From contig NZ_CANMFD010000001.1 in the NCBI RefSeq assembly GCF_947496995.1, forward strand, positions 1,236,692-1,300,691: 64,000 bases of DNA, written 5' to 3'. Position 1 is the stretch's first letter. Each line of letters begins with the position of its first letter. Shown here one piece after another: positions 55,044-62,919 of the stretch. Position numbers and translations under genes: made by a program. A model generated the notes under the pieces. It was not told the origin of the DNA, made no database searches, and was given only the letters and a program-made list of their open reading frames with translations. This DNA is from an uncultured Roseibium sp. GTDB lineage: Bacteria > Pseudomonadota > Alphaproteobacteria > Rhizobiales > Stappiaceae.

Positions 55044-57311
55044 CCCCAGTACCGTTTTACGCGGCGCCGGAGTGCTCAGGGGCGTAAGAAAATTGTGCTT
55101 TAGGATCAGGTTCAGAAGCTGGTCTTCCGGCACGGCTTTCGAGATCAGGAAACCCTGGATGTCGTCACAGCCGTTCTGCTTCAGCCACTCAAGTTCGCCC
55201 TCGGTCTCGACACCTTCCGCGAGCACGCGGATATCGAGGCTCTTGGCAAGATTGATCAGCGCACTGGTGAACTTTTGCAGGTCCGGGTCCGTGTCCACGC
55301 CCGAGATGAAACTGCGATCGATCTTCACCCGGTCCACTTTCAGGTCCCGCAGGCTGGAAATGCTGGAATGGCCGGTGCCGAAGTCGTCCAGTTCTATGAA
55401 GAATCCAAGGTCGGACAAGCGGGCGATATTTTCCTTGATAGGTGCAACTGTGCTTTCGTCGATCATCACCGCTTCGAGAATTTCCAGACTTATGTGGGAA
55501 GGCAGTAGGCCCATGGACCGGACCTGACGGTCCAGTGCATCCACGGCCTCGGGATTTCCCAGGAGATCGGCTGTGACATTCAGACCGAAATGGATCGGAT
55601 GCAGCGTCTTGCCGCTCACGCTGGCCGCGAGACCTATGGCGTGTTCCCGGACGGTCTTTTCGATCATCTCCATATAGCCGGCTTCCACGGCAGCGGGAAA
55701 GAAGGAGGCGGGCGCGCGGACGTCGTCGCCGTCAATCCAGCGCACCAGGGCCTCGGCGCCGATCAGGGTGCCGGTGTGGATGTCTATCTGCGGCTGGTAC
55801 CAGGGGACGATGTTGCCGTCGTGAAGCGCCTTGATGAGCTGCTTGGCGATCTGTCCGTTCTCTTCGAAGGTTTCCCGCATGTTGTGGGTGAAGAGACTGT
55901 ACTTCCTCGGTCCCAGCTTCTTGGCCGAGCGCAGGGCAAGCGCCGCGTCGACGATGATCTGGTCGCTGACCTCTGCGGCGGGCCGGCTTATGAACAGGCC
56001 GGCATTGCCGTCGATTGTCACCTTGTGGGTGTGCAGGTACCGCTCCTTGCCCAGTTCTTGAATGAGCCTGGCCGCAAGCTGTTCGAATTCCAGCGGGTTC
56101 TTCAACCGTCGGCGCAACAGCATGAACTCGGTACCACCGGTCCGGCAGACAAAATCGTGCGGCTCGGCAAGCTGCGTCAGTTGTTCGGCCACCTGCCTGA
56201 GAATGGAGTCGCCATATTGATCTCCGAAAAGGTCGTTGACCTTCTTGAAATGACGCAGGTCGAAAACCAGAAGACCGACCCTGATACCCTCATGCGGGAG
56301 AGGAAGGTTCTGAATGGTTTTCAGGAGCGCCCGGCGATTGGGCAGGCCGGTGAGCGGATCGTGAAATCCGAGGTTTTCAAATTCCTGCTGCGTGCGCGCG
56401 GCAAGCGTACGGCTCAGCGTCACGGCAATGGCGAAGGCGGCAAGAATGACCACGGCGCCTGCCAGCCCGGCAAGCGCCACGGCGAACAGGGTCTGCGCGC
56501 GTTGTTGCTGCAGATCCGCGCTGAGCGCCTCCAGGGCTGCCTGCCACAACTGGAAGGTCACCTGCACCAGCTCCGGCTGCTTCGTGATGAGAGGCGCCGA
56601 AACAATGTCCGCGCTCGTGCTGGCCTTGATGGTGGAGGACAACAGTTTCGAGCCTGCCGTCTGAAAGGACAGGTTGGTCTTGCGGTAGAGCCGGGCCTGT
56701 TCGCTCAGATCGCTTACGCCTGTGCCCGCCGGGTCCTGCAAATAGATTGCCGTGTCCTTGGCGGCTTCATCCGCGGCCGCCTTGAATTGACCGGCCTGCA
56801 CCGGGATAAGCATCTTGTCCCAGACGCTTATGTTGTCGCGGCTTGCCAGCAGATCGGCGTTCTTCGCCATTTCGGAAGATTCAATAACCACGGCCAGAAG
56901 CGTGTCGTCGATCAGGCTCGGAAGTCTTGATGTCTTCGGAGAAGCGGATGAGCTGAGCTTCGCCAGCTGCGAGAGGGAGGACGTCAGCTTGCGAGCCTGC
57001 CGCAGGGCAGGGACACCGGGTTCGGTGACAAGGGCGTCCAGATCTTCAAGCAGGGCGGGATAACGGTCTTCTCCGGCGAATTCCTCGAGCTGGACACGAA
57101 AAACTCCAGAAGGTTCCTTTGCGTTGCCGGTCAGGGCTTTTTCCTGCATCAGCGGGCCGAGGGCCTCGATCAGATGCAGTCCCTCCAGACTGCGGTCAAT
57201 CGCGAGCACGTTCTCGATCTTGTTGTGAAACCAGAGCGAAGCGAACAGCAGGCTGGGCGCCAGCATGAACACGATCAGTCCGGTCAACCAGCCCCTGATC
57301 CGCACCGGCAT
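55026..57311 (-). CDS. Membrane GGDEF-EAL protein with degenerate GGDEF motif
   Basis: 761 residues. Two transmembrane helices (about residues 8-28 and 275-298) enclose a periplasmic helical region (30-270). The GGDEF domain carries GGTEF at residues 392-396 in place of GGDEF, so cyclase activity is probably lost. The EAL domain is intact: GAEALVRW (EAL at 520-522), NVTADLL, DDFGTGHSSISSLRDL, and AEGVE. The product is most likely a c-di-GMP phosphodiesterase, with the GGDEF domain perhaps binding GTP as a regulator. ATG at 57311, in AT-rich leader DNA. Confidence 0.92.
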   Translation of the reverse strand: MPVRIRGWLTGLIVFMLAPSLLFASLWFHNKIENVLAIDRSLEGLHLIEALGPLMQEKALTGNAKEPSGVFRVQLEEFAGEDRYPALLEDLDALVTEPGVPALRQARKLTSSLSQLAKLSSSASPKTSRLPSLIDDTLLAVVIESSEMAKNADLLASRDNISVWDKMLIPVQAGQFKAAADEAAKDTAIYLQDPAGTGVSDLSEQARLYRKTNLSFQTAGSKLLSSTIKASTSADIVSAPLITKQPELVQVTFQLWQAALEALSADLQQQRAQTLFAVALAGLAGAVVILAAFAIAVTLSRTLAARTQQEFENLGFHDPLTGLPNRRALLKTIQNLPLPHEGIRVGLLVFDLRHFKKVNDLFGDQYGDSILRQVAEQLTQLAEPHDFVCRTGGTEFMLLRRRLKNPLEFEQLAARLIQELGKERYLHTHKVTIDGNAGLFISRPAAEVSDQIIVDAALALRSAKKLGPRKYSLFTHNMRETFEENGQIAKQLIKALHDGNIVPWYQPQIDIHTGTLIGAEALVRWIDGDDVRAPASFFPAAVEAGYMEMIEKTVREHAIGLAASVSGKTLHPIHFGLNVTADLLGNPEAVDALDRQVRSMGLLPSHISLEILEAVMIDESTVAPIKENIARLSDLGFFIELDDFGTGHSSISSLRDLKVDRVKIDRSFISGVDTDPDLQKFTSALINLAKSLDIRVLAEGVETEGELEWLKQNGCDDIQGFLISKAVPEDQLLNLILKHNFLTPLSTPAPRKTVLGLGRGW

Positions 57312-57640
57312 GCCTTTTGATTATTTATCATTGTAAATACATATTAATTGCAGAGGCTTAAGAATTTGCGAATCAACTCCTGAAAGTCTGACACGTTTTA
57401 TTCTTGGGCTTTGCTCGTTTCCTCAGGTTATTTTGACTGGCGATAACCTGAAGCTCTGTTGATCCGGGTAACTGTTCTTGACGGATGCAATAATAAGCGG
57501 ATTGCCGGTCTCGGCGGTTGAGCGCAGTCCGGATCCGACCGTCGGGGGTTGCAGGCCATGGCCGAAGGACTTGAGCTTCCATGCAGTATGGCGTATCGCT
57601 CGGCGCCAGACATTCTTTCGCATGAGATCGGTAGCCGTTC
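57312..57640. other. Divergent intergenic region, GGDEF-EAL gene and aroC
   Basis: 329 bp, AT-rich next to the GGDEF-EAL gene (57315-57420) and GC-rich toward aroC. It must hold both promoters; none is clear enough to place. No RNA or small gene was recognised. Confidence 0.45.
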
Positions 57641-58726
57641 ATGTCGCATAACAGTTTTGGACATTTGTTCCGGGTCACGACCTGGGGGGAGAGCCATGGC
57701 CCCGCAATCGGCTGTGTCGTCGATGGCTGCCCGCCTCTGATCCCGCTGACGGAAGCTGACATCCAGGGCTTCATGGACAGGCGCAAGCCCGGACAGTCCC
57801 GGTTCACGACCCAGCGGCAGGAAGCCGATGAAGTGAAGATCCTGTCAGGCGTCATGGTCGATGAAGACGGTGTCCAGAAGACGACAGGCACTCCTGTTTC
57901 CCTGATGGTGGAAAATACCGATCAGCGCTCCAAGGACTACTCGAAGATCAAGGACCGGTTCCGTCCAGGCCACGCAGATTTCACCTATGATGCCAAATAC
58001 GGCATCCGCGACTACCGCGGCGGCGGACGCTCGTCCGCGCGCGAGACGGCGATGCGGGTTGCTGCCGGTGCCGTTGCCCGGAAGGTCGTCCAGGGGGTGA
58101 GCATCCGCGGCGCGCTCGTCCAGGTCGGTCCGCACAGGATCGAACGCGGCAACTGGGACTGGGATGAGGTCGATAGAAATCCGTTCTTCTCGCCCGATGC
58201 CGAGGCTGCAGCCCTGTGGGCCGATTATCTGGACGGCGTCCGCAAGGCGGGGTCCTCGGTCGGGGCTGTCATAGAAGTCGTGGCAGAAGGTGTTCCTGCA
58301 GGCTGGGGAGCTCCGGTATACGGCAAGCTCGACACCGACCTTGCGGCCGCGATGATGTCGATCAACGCCGTGAAGGGCGTTGAGATCGGCAACGGTTTCG
58401 AAGCGGCAAGCCTGACCGGTGAAGACAATGCCGACGAGATCCGCATGAACAATGCCGGTCGTCCAAAGTTCCTTTCCAACAATGCAGGCGGCGTTCTTGG
58501 CGGGATTTCGAACGGCGATCCGCTTGTCGTGCGCTTTGCCGTCAAGCCGACGTCTTCTATCCTCACCGAACGCAAGTCGATCACGCGGCAGGGCGAAGAA
58601 GTCGATGTGAGAACCACGGGACGGCACGACCCGTGTGTCGGTATCCGCGCCGTTCCGGTGGGAGAAGCCATGATGGCCTGCGTGCTCGCCGATCACTTCC
58701 TGCGTCACCGCGGCCAGGTGGGGTAA
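57641..58726 (+). CDS. aroC: Chorismate synthase
   Basis: Converts 5-enolpyruvylshikimate-3-phosphate to chorismate using reduced FMN, the last step of the shikimate pathway. 361 residues. Signatures: [35 protein letters not shown] N-terminus with the catalytic His, [21 protein letters not shown], and the late [17 protein letters not shown] with the second catalytic His. ATG at 57641; the ribosome-binding site is weak. Usual neighbour of fabI and the histidine phosphatase gene, here 4 kb away. Confidence 0.97.
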   Translation: MSHNSFGHLFRVTTWGESHGPAIGCVVDGCPPLIPLTEADIQGFMDRRKPGQSRFTTQRQEADEVKILSGVMVDEDGVQKTTGTPVSLMVENTDQRSKDYSKIKDRFRPGHADFTYDAKYGIRDYRGGGRSSARETAMRVAAGAVARKVVQGVSIRGALVQVGPHRIERGNWDWDEVDRNPFFSPDAEAAALWADYLDGVRKAGSSVGAVIEVVAEGVPAGWGAPVYGKLDTDLAAAMMSINAVKGVEIGNGFEAASLTGEDNADEIRMNNAGRPKFLSNNAGGVLGGISNGDPLVVRFAVKPTSSILTERKSITRQGEEVDVRTTGRHDPCVGIRAVPVGEAMMACVLADHFLRHRGQVG

Positions 58727-58843
58727 ACCTCCGCGCGGTTACATATCGTTACAATTCTGTAGAGCCAGGGACTGGATCTTGGCCCACTTCCCGCTAAGTT
58801 TTCGAAGCATTGCAGTGTTTCGTGCCTTTCAGGGAGTAATGAC

Positions 58844-59749
58844 ATGAATGAGATGACGCCTATCCGCCGGATGACGGCGAAGGATTTTCCGCAGGAACTT
58901 CTGGATCTCTATGACTTCTATGCGCACGGCAAGATCACCAAGCGCGAGTTTCTGAGCGGGGCTGCGAAATTTGCGGTCGCCGGCGTGACCGCCGCGATGC
59001 TGCTTGACCAGTTGTCTCCCAATTATGCCCATGCTCAGCAGGTAGCGCCGGACGACGCAGATATCGTCACCGAACGCATCACCTATCCGTCTCCGAACGG
59101 TCACGGCGAAGTTAACGGTTACCTGGTGAGGCCCGCCGGAGCCACCGGCAAACTCGCAGCTGTCCTTGTGGTGCATGAGAACCGCGGTCTGAACCCTTAT
59201 ATCGAGGACGTCGCCCGCCGCCTCGGCAAGGCCGGCTTCATGGCGCTGGCACCGGACGGACTGACTTCCGTCGGCGGTTATCCCGGAAATGACGACCAGG
59301 GCCGTGAGCTGCAGCGCACGGTCGACGGCACCAAGCTGATGAACGACTTCTTCGCCGGATTTGAATACCTGCTCAACCATGACGGCAGCACCGGCAAGGT
59401 GGGTGCGGTCGGGTTCTGCTATGGCGGCGGTGTGGTTAATGCGATTGCAGTTGCCTATCCGGAACTGGCCGCCGGCGTGCCGTTCTACGGCCGTCAGCCC
59501 GACGCTGCGGATGTCGCGAAAATCGAAGCTCCGCTGATGCTGCAATATGCCGAACTCGACGAACGCATCAATGCCGGCTGGCCGGCATACGAAGAAGCGC
59601 TCAAGGCTGCCGGCAAGGACTATGTGGCCTATGTCTACCCGGGTGTGAACCACGGGTTCCACAATGACACCACGCCGCGCTACGACGACGAAGCCGCAAA
59701 GCTCGCTGAAGAAAGAACAGTCGAGTTCTTCAAGAAAAACCTGATGTAG
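58844..59749 (+). CDS. Dienelactone hydrolase family protein
   Basis: 301 residues, alpha/beta hydrolase. The triad is visible: Cys in [12 protein letters not shown] (near residue 190), Asp in [12 protein letters not shown] and His in [12 protein letters not shown] hydrophobic stretch (about residues 36-62) after [11 protein letters not shown] resembles a Tat-type or membrane-anchoring leader with a single Arg, so export is possible. Substrate unknown; homologs act on dienelactones or other esters. Start ATG at 58844 follows GGGAG. Confidence 0.86.
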   Translation: MNEMTPIRRMTAKDFPQELLDLYDFYAHGKITKREFLSGAAKFAVAGVTAAMLLDQLSPNYAHAQQVAPDDADIVTERITYPSPNGHGEVNGYLVRPAGATGKLAAVLVVHENRGLNPYIEDVARRLGKAGFMALAPDGLTSVGGYPGNDDQGRELQRTVDGTKLMNDFFAGFEYLLNHDGSTGKVGAVGFCYGGGVVNAIAVAYPELAAGVPFYGRQPDAADVAKIEAPLMLQYAELDERINAGWPAYEEALKAAGKDYVAYVYPGVNHGFHNDTTPRYDDEAAKLAEERTVEFFKKNLM

Positions 59750-59755
59750 GCGAAA

Positions 59756-59781
59756 GGCGGCAGCTTGTTCAGGCTGCCGCC
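59756..59781. terminator. Stem-loop between convergent genes
   Basis: GGCGGCAGC (59756-59764), an 8-nt loop, and GCTGCCGCC (59773-59781) form a perfect 9-bp stem 7 bp after the dienelactone hydrolase stop. No U tract, so termination is likely but not certain. Confidence 0.6.
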
Positions 59782-59831
59782 GCATCTTGCCGGCTGACTG
59801 TCAGGCGAGCGGCAACAGCATGTCCGGCAAT

Positions 59832-60386
59832 TCAGACAAACTTGAACGCGCGGATACGGGTCAGGATTTCATCCGGGTCGGCCGCAAGGGTGTGCAGGTC
59901 GATGGCGATCAGTTCCCGGCCGTGTTCACGCCTGGACCTCTTCCAGTTCCGTTTCATGTATTTTTTCCAGAATGGAAAAGGCTGGGCCCTGGTAAGCGCG
60001 TTGTCAAGGGGGCGGGTCAGCAGCACGTCCAGCCGGACCTGTTCGATATTGCGGACGGTTTTCCGTTTGACATCGGTCATCCGGATGGCGGACCAGTCGA
60101 TGAAGCCGATCCGTTCGACGTAAAGCCCCTCTTCGTTGGCGCCGAGCTGCGGTTTGCCCTTTTCGATCATCGGGTAATGCCAGTAGGCCATCGCAATGGG
60201 GGCGATTGCGGCCAGTGTTAGCAGATGAACCCCTGTAAAGACGCCGATTGCGGCGAACAGGATGCCAAGTGCAAGGCATCCGTAGACGATGACTTCGCTC
60301 TGGCTGCGGTTGAAACTGACCGTGAATGGCACCGCTGCTTCGTGTTCACTGTCTTCCGGTTTTTGCGCCTCGTTCCCAGTTGCCAT
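59832..60386 (-). CDS. Two-helix membrane protein of unknown function (PH-like tail)
   Basis: 184 residues. Two adjacent transmembrane helices (about residues 33-70) are followed by a cytoplasmic part with NEEGLYVERIGFIDWSAIRMTDV, a pattern seen in bacterial PH-like domains, and a basic segment (WKKYMKRNWKRSRREHGREL). It ends with ADPDEILTRIRAF. ATG at 60386. I cannot assign a role. It lies 24 bp downstream of ribB on the same strand, so it may be cotranscribed. Confidence 0.75.
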   Translation of the reverse strand: MATGNEAQKPEDSEHEAAVPFTVSFNRSQSEVIVYGCLALGILFAAIGVFTGVHLLTLAAIAPIAMAYWHYPMIEKGKPQLGANEEGLYVERIGFIDWSAIRMTDVKRKTVRNIEQVRLDVLLTRPLDNALTRAQPFPFWKKYMKRNWKRSRREHGRELIAIDLHTLAADPDEILTRIRAFKFV

Positions 60387-60409
60387 GAATGACTACCTCT
60401 TCGGAGACC

Positions 60410-61729
60410 TCAGGTATCAAGGATCTCCGTCTCGTCAATTTTGATGTCGAACCCTTCCAGCCCCACGTAATGCCGTTCACGCGTGGCCAGCAGGCGAATT
60501 GAGCTGACACCCAGATCTTTCAGGATCTGTGCGCCCAGTCCAACCTCCCGCCATTGTTCCTGTCTAGCTTGCGCGGAGCTGTGGTCCTCGTTTTCGTCGG
60601 CTTCGAAATCGTTCCGGGTGCGTCTGGACTGTTGCGCGACACCGACGGAACCTTCGCGCAGATAGACGATGATTCCTCTGCCGCGATCCGCGAAATGCTT
60701 CATGATATGGTCGAGCGGCTTGCCGCCACCGAACACATCGTCGAGAACCGATTCCAGCTGCAGCCGGACGGGCACGCTGCGGCCGTCGAGAATGTCGCCG
60801 TAGACGATGGCAAGGTGGTGCATCGGATCGTAGGGAGTGGAATAGGTCATCGCATAGGCCATGCCGGCGACGGTTTCGACCGGCTGTTCATTGATCCGCT
60901 CCACCAGCTTTTCCGTGCGCTGGCGCCAGGCGATCAGGTCGGAGACCGAAACCATTTTCAGGTCGTGCTCTGCGGCGAATTCCGCCACCTGCTGGCCCCG
61001 CTTGACCGTGCCGTCGTCATTGACGAGTTCGCTGATGACTCCGACCTGTTCCAGGCCGGCGAGGCGGCAGAGATCTACGGCGGCTTCCGTATGGCCGGAG
61101 CGGATCATCACGCCGCCTTCCTTCGCGACCAGCGGGAAAATGTGCCCCGGGCGCACGAAATCCTCGGCGCCGACATTGGGATTGGCGAGAGCGCGGACGG
61201 TAGAACAGCGCTCTTCAGCCGAAATGCCGGTCTTCAGGCCGTGCCGGTAATCGACGGAAATTGTGAAGGCGGTCGACAGCGGCGCATCGTTTTCGGCAAC
61301 CATCGGGTCGAGCCGCAGACGCCGCGCCTGGGCAACCGTCATCGGTGTGCAGATGATCCCGGAAGTATGCCGCACCATGAAGGCCATTTGCTCGGGCTTG
61401 ATCTTGGAGGCGGCGACAATCAGGTCACCTTCGTTTTCACGGTCGTCATCGTCGGTCACGACCACCATTTCACCACGTTCGAACGCACGGATTGCTTCTG
61501 CGACACGGGCCTGGGACACGGGATGCTCCTTGGTTGTAGACAGTCCGAGAAAGTCGTTTGGAGTGACGTCGCCGTTCGTGGCGATGGCAATTTTGCGAGC
61601 CATGTCCCGCGAGACCCACACGGTGGGGTCATTGCACAGGGCGGTTACCGAAGCAGGGGACAGGTTGGCGCGGCGCGCGAAGGCACTGCGGCTTTCTCCG
61701 GTCTGCAAGAGCCATTGATCGAGTCTCAT
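60410..61729 (-). CDS. ribB: 3,4-dihydroxy-2-butanone-4-phosphate synthase with N-terminal HTH and degenerate GTP cyclohydrolase II domain
   Basis: Makes the four-carbon precursor of riboflavin from ribulose 5-phosphate. 439 residues from ATG at 61729. Residues 1-66 form a Cro/XRE-like helix-turn-helix (DQWLLQTGESRSAFARRANL, then SPASVTALCNDPTVWV). The RibB domain follows (about 75-275): VVTDDDDRENEGDLI, RHTSGIICTPM, FVRPGHIFPLVAKEGGVMIRSGHTEAAVDL, all with catalytic residues. The C-terminal 150 residues align loosely with GTP cyclohydrolase II but lack the zinc-binding CDCG-type cysteines. No FMN riboswitch is visible in the short leader. Confidence 0.9.
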   Translation of the reverse strand: MRLDQWLLQTGESRSAFARRANLSPASVTALCNDPTVWVSRDMARKIAIATNGDVTPNDFLGLSTTKEHPVSQARVAEAIRAFERGEMVVVTDDDDRENEGDLIVAASKIKPEQMAFMVRHTSGIICTPMTVAQARRLRLDPMVAENDAPLSTAFTISVDYRHGLKTGISAEERCSTVRALANPNVGAEDFVRPGHIFPLVAKEGGVMIRSGHTEAAVDLCRLAGLEQVGVISELVNDDGTVKRGQQVAEFAAEHDLKMVSVSDLIAWRQRTEKLVERINEQPVETVAGMAYAMTYSTPYDPMHHLAIVYGDILDGRSVPVRLQLESVLDDVFGGGKPLDHIMKHFADRGRGIIVYLREGSVGVAQQSRRTRNDFEADENEDHSSAQARQEQWREVGLGAQILKDLGVSSIRLLATRERHYVGLEGFDIKIDETEILDT

Positions 61730-61803
61730 GCGGCAGGATATAAACCTGTTCGCATTCAGCCTCAAGAGAAGGGTAATCAAAAATTCAGTGTGGCTGAAAA
61801 AAA

Positions 61804-62916
61804 TCAGCTGCTTTTTACGAATTCCGCGACGCGCGACACGAAGGCCGGGGTCACCCGGCGTTGCTCTAGGCCGCTGTCTGCGCACAGACCCGTCAGGTCT
61901 TCGTCGAGATAGGACGTGAAATAGGGTTCATGGAAAAGCTGCGGGAAGACGGACAGAAGCCCGTCATAGACCGGCACGTCTCCGCTCTGCAGACTGTCGA
62001 CGAACAGAAACGAGCCGCCCGGTTTCAGCACCCGCGCCACTTCGGCGATCACCTGCCTGCGGATCTTGGGCGGCAGCTCGTGAAACAGGAAAACGCAGGA
62101 GACGATGTCGAGCGAATTGTCTGCAAACGGCAGATCTTCCGCCATCGCGGTCACATAGCTGGCGCGTTTTGAGCGGCTCCGCTCCCGCGCAACGTTCAGA
62201 TAAGGCTCCGACAGATCCAGTCCGGTTCCTCTCAGGCGGGGGAAGGCCGCCAGGGCAGGGTGTAAAAGCCCTCCCGTGCCGCAGGCAAGATCCACGAAGG
62301 CGACCTTGCGCTGGTCCTTCTTGCGCAGGATCTCCGCAAACGGCACGAGCGCTCGGCGGCGCATGGCGGCCGTTGCGCCGGAAAACAGCACATCGACCTG
62401 AAAATCATAAAGCCGGGCGCTTTCCTGCGACAGCCAGCCATCGGTCTGGAAATGGAAATTTTGCCGGTAGTAACGCGGCAGGGCGTCCGCAAACCCCTCC
62501 GCCTGCTCGTTCACTTCCTGATGCGCACCGGTCGCCCTGCGGCGGGCGACGTTCGGCACGTCCCGGAAGAAGGCCCTGCTGGTGGACAGCAGCTCGCGCG
62601 GGGTCATGGTGCCGTCCGAGGGCATCGGGTAAAGGCCGTCCTCGACAGCCTTTAGGTCTTCAGCGAACAGCTTGACGATATCCGCAAGCATGCGCCGCTG
62701 ACCCGGCATCGGGCCGCTGGGCACGACCTTCGGTGTCTCGGGGAGTTCTTTCTGCAGCCGCCGGTTCATGCGGCGCATGGCCTCCGAGTGCAGCGTATAA
62801 AGCGCGAGGCGGCTGCCTTGCCGGAGAACATAACGCGACCGGCGGGCAAACGACCGGAGCGGTGGACTTCCAAAGGAGCCTGAAAAAGGCCTGAAATCAT
62901 CGTCCGCCGCGCTCAT
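61804..62916 (-). CDS. SAM-dependent methyltransferase, UbiE-like C-terminal domain
   Basis: 370 residues. The N-terminal 180 residues are basic, partly helical and without a known domain (ARRSRYVLRQGSRLALYTL, MRRMNRRLQKEL). The C-terminal half is a class I methyltransferase: motif I VAFVDLACGTGGLLHPAL, then GTGLDLSEPYLNVAR, AEDLPFADNSLDIVSCVFLFHELP and VLKPGGSFLFVDSLQ. Substrate unknown. The start of this gene is 3 bp before the stop of the upstream RlmD-like gene, so the two are probably cotranscribed. Confidence 0.85.
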   Translation of the reverse strand: MSAADDDFRPFSGSFGSPPLRSFARRSRYVLRQGSRLALYTLHSEAMRRMNRRLQKELPETPKVVPSGPMPGQRRMLADIVKLFAEDLKAVEDGLYPMPSDGTMTPRELLSTSRAFFRDVPNVARRRATGAHQEVNEQAEGFADALPRYYRQNFHFQTDGWLSQESARLYDFQVDVLFSGATAAMRRRALVPFAEILRKKDQRKVAFVDLACGTGGLLHPALAAFPRLRGTGLDLSEPYLNVARERSRSKRASYVTAMAEDLPFADNSLDIVSCVFLFHELPPKIRRQVIAEVARVLKPGGSFLFVDSLQSGDVPVYDGLLSVFPQLFHEPYFTSYLDEDLTGLCADSGLEQRRVTPAFVSRVAEFVKSS

Positions 62917-62919
62917 GGC

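Noticed and set aside
61730..61803. FMN riboswitch upstream of ribB
   Set aside because: The gap is only 74 bp and has none of the conserved RFN-element blocks.
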